Source of the DNA: Thalassotalea eurytherma | Lineage (GTDB): Bacteria > Pseudomonadota > Gammaproteobacteria > Enterobacterales > Alteromonadaceae | Assembly: GCF_030161415.1 (NCBI RefSeq) | Contig: NZ_BSSU01000006.1 | Coordinates: 1-64,000 of the forward strand | DNA length: 64,000 nt | Direction of reading: 5' to 3' | Shown here: positions 59,801 to 64,000 of the stretch, in pieces | Layout of the letters: each line of letters starts with the position of its first letter | Position numbering within the stretch: position 1 is the first letter of the stretch | Translations under genes and position numbers: made by a program | Notes under the pieces: model-generated | Databases searched by the model: none | The model's input: only the letters and a program-made list of their open reading frames with translations | What the model was told of the DNA's origin: nothing

Positions 59801-59828
59801 TTGCTTTTTAAAGATAACGCGGTAAGAT
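59801..59828 (+). promoter_or_regulatory. Sigma-70 promoter of the tRNA-Pro gene
   Basis: TTGCTT (59801-59806) and TAAGAT (59823-59828) with a 16-base spacer; predicted start near 59835, three bases before the tRNA 5' end. Confidence 0.5.
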
Positions 59829-59837
59829 ACCAAACAT

Positions 59838-59894
59838 CGGGATATAGCGCAGCCTGGTAGCGCGTGCGTCTGGGGGACGTGAGGTCACAAGTTC
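59838..59894 (+). tRNA. tRNA-Pro(GGG), 5' part only, cut in the T-loop
   Basis: Acceptor 5' strand CGGGATA, D-arm GCGC-AGCCTGGTA-GCGC, and anticodon arm TGCGT-CTGGGGG-ACGTG with anticodon GGG are all intact. The T-stem begins at ACAAG and the T-loop at TTC, then the sequence departs. The expected GAATC, T-stem 3' arm and acceptor 3' strand TATCCCG are absent nearby. The gene is therefore interrupted at about 59894 by the element to its right. The missing 3' part should lie at the element's far end. Another tRNA-Pro would need to cover CCC/CCU codons. Confidence 0.85.
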
Positions 59895-59910
59895 TTAAAT
59901 TTGAAAAATA

Positions 59911-60134
59911 AAAGTCTACCATAAAATCATATCTAAAATTCAGCATATTATTCTTTTTATACCTAAAATCACTATTGTGTAATTTATTTCCTTTCTGAAT
60001 GTAGTTAATTCAAGTCTATTGATTTAAAAGGGTTAATCGCACAAAAAAAGAAACCTTGTAATGGATTTAATGGTGGACTATAGTAGACTTTGATAACGAC
60101 AAAGTCGGGTTGAATTCAAGGTCTACCATAAAAT
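59911..60134. repeat. Repeated 14-mer near the element's left end
   Basis: GTCTACCATAAAAT occurs at 59914-59927 and again at 60121-60134, the second running into the recombinase start codon. An inverted, partial copy (TAGTAGACTTT) lies at 60081-60091. Preceding bases AAA/AAG also agree. Such a cluster at an attachment site suggests arm-type or operator binding sites of the neighbouring recombinase. This stretch (59895-60132) holds no gene. Confidence 0.6.
60056..60106 (+). promoter_or_regulatory. Promoter and operator of the recombinase gene
   Basis: TTGTAA (60056-60061), 17-base spacer, TATAGT (60079-60084). A perfect inverted repeat GACTTTG-N7-CAAAGTC (60086-60106) covers the predicted start site. 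The arrangement suggests repression by a dimer, perhaps the recombinase itself. Confidence 0.6.
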
Positions 60135-61506
60135 GACAACAAAAAAAATCAAATACGAGACTGTTAGTTCTCGATACTCGTACTCACTTATAGACTCTAA
60201 TCTAGGAAGAATTGATGAATACAGCCAGTATTTAGAGAGCAAAATACTAGATAAAGCCCCGCAGTCAACAATCAATGCTATTGCTAATGACTTGAAGGTA
60301 TTTTACGATTATATTTTAGCTTTCGAGGACTTGCAGGAGTTATCGGAATTGTTACAAAAGGAAGTATTAAAAACACCTCTTAATCAAATCATATCTCAAT
60401 ACCCTGAATATTTAGTAAACGGTAAGCATAGCCCTTACGCCTTAGCTAGTTATGCGAGTAAAAAAAATAATCGCAAAGGAATATCAGTAAAATCTTCGGA
60501 AAGATATATAGCTTCCGCAAACCAGTATTTAAAATACTCCGAGACAATTCAATCCGAACTACTAAATCTAAGCGATAAGGGTTTGGTCGATATTAATTTA
60601 GATTCTGAAACTCTACTGGACAACTCTACTTTACGACGTGAATTGGCGGTTAGTGAAAAGAAATCTATTTTGGCAAATAGTATGTTAGCTAATGTTGTAA
60701 GGGGTGGAGCTAAATATATGGCACAAGCGGCTATTTCAGTATCAAAAATGCATAAAATATCTTCAGGTGAAGATAGCAACGTTGAAGTTAAGGCTTTCCC
60801 AGTTGAATTTCTTCTGGATACGATTAATGCCTCGAAAACTTATAGGGATAGATGTTTTTGGTCACTGTTAGCAGGGACAGGAATACGTACGTCAGAGGCA
60901 GTACAAACACTAATGCAAGACATCGATCCAGAAGTTGAGACTATAAAAATTAAAGATCCAACGTTTAGAATGGAACACTATTCTTTTCTTGATAAGAATC
61001 AGCTTAGTAGTATGGCATTCAAGTCACGTCAAACAGAGAAGGTCTGGTTTCTTGAGCCTTTTAAATCAATATTCTTTTTGAACCTCCAAAAGTATTTACT
61101 TGAAGAAAGACCTCAAGAATCCTCGTCGCATTCCCTTTTCTTTGTTTCATTGGCAAACAACACCTTTGGTAAAACATTAATTGGCTCAACTGAACTAAAC
61201 CCAACGTTCAAGGAGGCACAAAGAAAAGCAGGCATGAATAAAACATTCACGCTTCACTCTCTTAGACATTTTTATGGAATGTGGTGTAGAAATTACATAA
61301 AAAATCCCGATGGAAGTTATGGTTGGTCAGAGTCAACAGTTCAGGTTGCTATGGGGCATGCAAGCCGTAAATCAACCAAAATATACGCTCAAAAAGACAA
61401 GAAATTGATGTCTTTAGCTCTAAAGTATGCCAATGAATTTATTCTCGGAGCTTCTCCTGAACTCACTGTGGATGAAGTAGCTTATCTTTTTGATAAGTAT
61501 AAATAA
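60133..61506 (+). CDS. Tyrosine recombinase of the tRNA-Pro element
   Basis: A 457-residue site-specific recombinase. The N-terminal SAM-like region spans about 20-200; the catalytic domain has Arg in AGTGIRTSEAV, HxxR in TLHSLRHFYGMWC, GHASRKSTKIY with His and Tyr near 415-425. It is the first gene inside the element that interrupts tRNA-Pro and reads away from it. A second recombinase-like gene begins 21 bases later, so both are probably one transcript. The pair recalls multi-recombinase modules such as Gamma-Mobile-Trio (gmtY-gmtZ-gmtX); family membership was not tested. Confidence 0.88.
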   Translation: MTTKKIKYETVSSRYSYSLIDSNLGRIDEYSQYLESKILDKAPQSTINAIANDLKVFYDYILAFEDLQELSELLQKEVLKTPLNQIISQYPEYLVNGKHSPYALASYASKKNNRKGISVKSSERYIASANQYLKYSETIQSELLNLSDKGLVDINLDSETLLDNSTLRRELAVSEKKSILANSMLANVVRGGAKYMAQAAISVSKMHKISSGEDSNVEVKAFPVEFLLDTINASKTYRDRCFWSLLAGTGIRTSEAVQTLMQDIDPEVETIKIKDPTFRMEHYSFLDKNQLSSMAFKSRQTEKVWFLEPFKSIFFLNLQKYLLEERPQESSSHSLFFVSLANNTFGKTLIGSTELNPTFKEAQRKAGMNKTFTLHSLRHFYGMWCRNYIKNPDGSYGWSESTVQVAMGHASRKSTKIYAQKDKKLMSLALKYANEFILGASPELTVDEVAYLFDKYK

Positions 61507-61527
61507 AGCAAGAATTAAGGGAAGGAT

Positions 61528-64000
61528 ATGAGCACTTTTTCAAAAAATGAATCCGTCTTGATTTCTCAATCATTTAATAGTGATTTAGCACTTGTTGGCA
61601 ACTCTAGTGCTATAAAAAATAAAGACGTGTATGAATACTTTTCTTATCAAATTTTAAACGCCAACTGTACTGACGGTTGGAGTCAAACTACTTTATGTGA
61701 ACTTGTAACTGTTCTAGAGGGTAAAAATGGATACAAAAAACTATCGAATAGAATAGCGTCGTTAGTTAAAATACCTATTTCAAATTCTTCGTCTGTTGAT
61801 TATTCGGTGGTTGGAAGAATTATCTTTTGTTTGTTTTCGAGCGCTGCACTTAAAGGATTGGTAACTCTCCCTAGTAATTTAATGATAGCTAGTGCGTTTA
61901 AGAATAATTTTGATCTAATGAATGGCTTTCCATTCTCTTTTTGCTTTGCTCGAGATGTGATAGAGCTTCTTAATGTGTCTACTCCAAAACGTTATGCGGA
62001 AAGCAAAGCTAAACTTAAAAATAAGTGGATTAATATAGAAGCAAAGTTGAAAGCTAGCAATACATGGAGAAAAAGTTGCAATGACATAGCTACAGTAATG
62101 GTTAGATTTGGAATGAATTCTTTCAATAAACTAGATGTTGAAAAATTTGCTTTACACCGAGTAGAAGTCATGGATTCAAAATTAGCCTGCTCTAATTTTG
62201 CTAATTTTTTTGCTTACTATGATAGTATTTGTGGGACAAGTTACTCTTTTGACTATGAGCTTTATGTAAGTAAAAATCAAGTTAGTTCTAGAGGCTCTTA
62301 CCAATCTAATTCTCTAGGAATGTCAGGATATACAGTTAGTACAAGCACTACTGCACAAAATCTTGCAGGATTATTGCTACCCGCAAATATTATGGTTTTC
62401 TCACCTATGACTGTAAGTAAAAAAATAGAGATTGGTAACTTCAGCTTTTCCTTGTCTGAATTAAGCGACTACTCTACTGACAGTATCGGAAAACAATCTC
62501 TTTGGATAGATAGTCAGAAAGACTATATAAATAGTGTAAAACATGAGAACTCAACAAGGAAAAGTATATCATCAAGGTTACGTTATTTTAATATCTACCT
62601 ATATGGCTACCTCCCCTCCTTTTTTAGTTCTAATAAAACCATTTTTAAGTTTCCTACAACTCCAGAAATGTTTCAAAGGCATGTTTTCGTAGAGTTTTCT
62701 AATGTAATTGATCGTTCAATAAGTCAACCAGCATCGTCAAAGATTTATCCAATGTCTATTGTGGATTTTATTACTATTGTGGCGGAAAAAAATAGTAAAG
62801 ATAGTGTTAAAAGCAAAAACCTATCAAGAGGTATCAAACGCACTGTTAAATTATATTTTGATTTTATTATCAATCAATATTCAACACTTAAAGGTTTCAA
62901 TATAACAAGTAACCCTTTTAACTCTCTCAAGCTAGAAGCAGGAAAAGGCTATTCGAAGTCGAATAAGCAAAGATTTCAATTGGAATACTGGATTTATTTT
63001 AGAATATTTATTAAAGAAACAGCAAAGTACATGCTATTAGATACATTGCAAAGAGTTTATACTGGGTACTTGGACTTGGGGGATAAAACAAAAGCCAGTC
63101 AATGTCTAGAAGACATAGATGAGGCTGCTAGTCTTCTAGGTATCACTTCTGACAAAGAAAGATTTAAAAAACCTCACAACTTAAGTAATTACCTAGAAGT
63201 TAATCGCCCCGTACAAAAAATAGATTGGAAACCTTTATTGATAGATGGTGTAGATTTAGCCGATTTTCAAATGCGGAAACTGACTTTGAATGATGTTAAT
63301 TCTGAAGTGGCAATAAACGATTATCAACGCTTTGTGATCGTAGCAGTTGCATGTTACGCAGGGCAGCGTGCTTCAAATGCTGCGTGGATAGACTCTGAGA
63401 GATTTGATAAGCATGTTGACTACAGTCAATTGAAAGCGGGTGATCCTGTAACTATTTTTATAGATACTGATAAGGTCCAAACTGAAGGACTAGATAGTGT
63501 AGTTCCGTATGAAATATTTCAAATACTAAGGGTGTGTCGAATTATTAAGTCGTACAACCACAACCCTTCCTTCAAAAAACCAATCTATTATCAAAACAAT
63601 CCCGATAGTGTTTTCGGAAAAATAAGCCCGCTAGTTCAAACGACTGATATAAATACAAGTGTCAATTATAATCTGTGTGACTTACAAAAAGTCTTCGAAA
63701 AGGCACTTGATAATTCTGGTATAGAATATAAATCTTGTTTGTTTTTAGGGCATAGGAAATTTTCACCTAAAGAATTTGATCACTTCAGAAGAAACCGTTA
63801 TATACCAAGGAATGCAAGTTATAAGATTTCATATGATAATGGAGTAAGCTCAACTGAATTTAGTTCTATCAATTCGAAGTCTATGCATACTATTCACTCA
63901 CTTAGAACTCAGTTAGTTAGTTCTTGTGATGTTATATTAGAAGATAATGATTTAATCCGAATGATGACTGGGCAGGCTGATGCAACAATTGGTTACTACA
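61528..64000 (+). CDS. Large tyrosine recombinase-like protein (3' end outside window)
   Basis: ATG 61528 after GGGAAGGA opens a frame of at least 824 codons reaching the right edge. About 600 residues without a recognised domain precede a degenerate tyrosine recombinase core. The core has Arg614 in YAGQRASNA, His790-Arg793 in TIHSLRTQL, then MMTGQADATIGYY. The histidine usual in GH is Gln, while the Tyr is kept near 823. Size and architecture differ from ordinary integrases. With the 457-residue recombinase upstream it probably forms one recombination machine. Function of the N-terminal two thirds is unknown. Confidence 0.8.
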   Translation, partial: MSTFSKNESVLISQSFNSDLALVGNSSAIKNKDVYEYFSYQILNANCTDGWSQTTLCELVTVLEGKNGYKKLSNRIASLVKIPISNSSSVDYSVVGRIIFCLFSSAALKGLVTLPSNLMIASAFKNNFDLMNGFPFSFCFARDVIELLNVSTPKRYAESKAKLKNKWINIEAKLKASNTWRKSCNDIATVMVRFGMNSFNKLDVEKFALHRVEVMDSKLACSNFANFFAYYDSICGTSYSFDYELYVSKNQVSSRGSYQSNSLGMSGYTVSTSTTAQNLAGLLLPANIMVFSPMTVSKKIEIGNFSFSLSELSDYSTDSIGKQSLWIDSQKDYINSVKHENSTRKSISSRLRYFNIYLYGYLPSFFSSNKTIFKFPTTPEMFQRHVFVEFSNVIDRSISQPASSKIYPMSIVDFITIVAEKNSKDSVKSKNLSRGIKRTVKLYFDFIINQYSTLKGFNITSNPFNSLKLEAGKGYSKSNKQRFQLEYWIYFRIFIKETAKYMLLDTLQRVYTGYLDLGDKTKASQCLEDIDEAASLLGITSDKERFKKPHNLSNYLEVNRPVQKIDWKPLLIDGVDLADFQMRKLTLNDVNSEVAINDYQRFVIVAVACYAGQRASNAAWIDSERFDKHVDYSQLKAGDPVTIFIDTDKVQTEGLDSVVPYEIFQILRVCRIIKSYNHNPSFKKPIYYQNNPDSVFGKISPLVQTTDINTSVNYNLCDLQKVFEKALDNSGIEYKSCLFLGHRKFSPKEFDHFRRNRYIPRNASYKISYDNGVSSTEFSSINSKSMHTIHSLRTQLVSSCDVILEDNDLIRMMTGQADATIGYY

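Noticed and set aside
59838-59920. Complete tRNA-Pro gene
   Set aside because: After TTC in the T-loop the bases cannot form the T-stem or acceptor pairs; no CCA end is present.
61528-64000. Ordinary phage integrase
   Set aside because: The length, the 600-residue N-terminal region and the GQ replacement of GH do not fit a standard integrase.

Overview
The window is chromosomal DNA of an AT-rich marine gammaproteobacterium, most likely of the order Alteromonadales (Colwelliaceae-like, Colwellia/Thalassotalea type). This rests on gene content and order (purB-hflD-mnmA-nudJ-rluE next to an isocitrate dehydrogenase, yejK/yejL/yejM, divergent ppsR/ppsA, a remnant MSHA-type pilin, a PEP-CTERM-like protein) and on protein resemblance recalled from knowledge. 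No database search was run.

Layout. 1-1986 (minus, runs off the left edge): a DnaQ-like DEDDh exonuclease fused to zinc ribbons and an apparent transposase-like core. 2.2-7 kb: DAHP synthase, then ppsR and ppsA back to back around a pair of identical palindromes. 7.1-10 kb: an accessory patch with two genes each broken by one in-frame stop (a PEP-CTERM protein and a YaeR-like VOC protein), an XRE regulator, a methyltransferase and two small membrane proteins. 10-20 kb: leucine-type dehydrogenase, a GNAT protein, roxA, then the conserved purB-hflD-mnmA-nudJ-rluE block with a monomeric isocitrate dehydrogenase at the icd position. 20-28.9 kb: a UbiA-type prenyltransferase, divergent queC/queE, dinG and polB sharing a LexA box, metC with met-box-like repeats, and hinT.

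28.9-33 kb is a thiamine salvage operon: a TPP riboswitch precedes a TonB receptor, a YkoF-like thiamine-binding protein, a PnuT-type permease and a thiamine kinase-like phosphotransferase. 33-38.3 kb holds a LytS/LytTR two-component pair, a TPR protein with an apparently unphosphorylatable receiver, and a GAF histidine kinase. 38.3-49.6 kb is a full nitrate assimilation locus: an ANTAR regulator (NasT-like), a sigma-54-type promoter, a leader with ANTAR-type stem-loops and an attenuator, then nrtABC-like transport genes, a porin, nirB, nirD and nasA. Transport, reduction to nitrite and reduction to ammonium are all encoded, but no NasS or NasR is present.

49.6-54 kb is an eroded segment: a chemotaxis-receptor remnant, a lone tyrosine recombinase, a sulfotransferase, a cold-shock/Excalibur fusion, a recombination-site-like inverted repeat and a broken pilin gene. 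54-59.8 kb returns to core genes (M23 peptidase, duplicated-PTPS protein, pyrC, yejK, yejL, yejM).

The right edge is the most striking part. A tRNA-Pro(GGG) gene is cut off in its T-loop at 59894 and is followed directly by a mobile element with repeated putative recombinase sites, a tyrosine recombinase and a second, very large recombinase-like protein that runs off the window. This looks like the left end of a genomic island whose cargo lies beyond position 64000.
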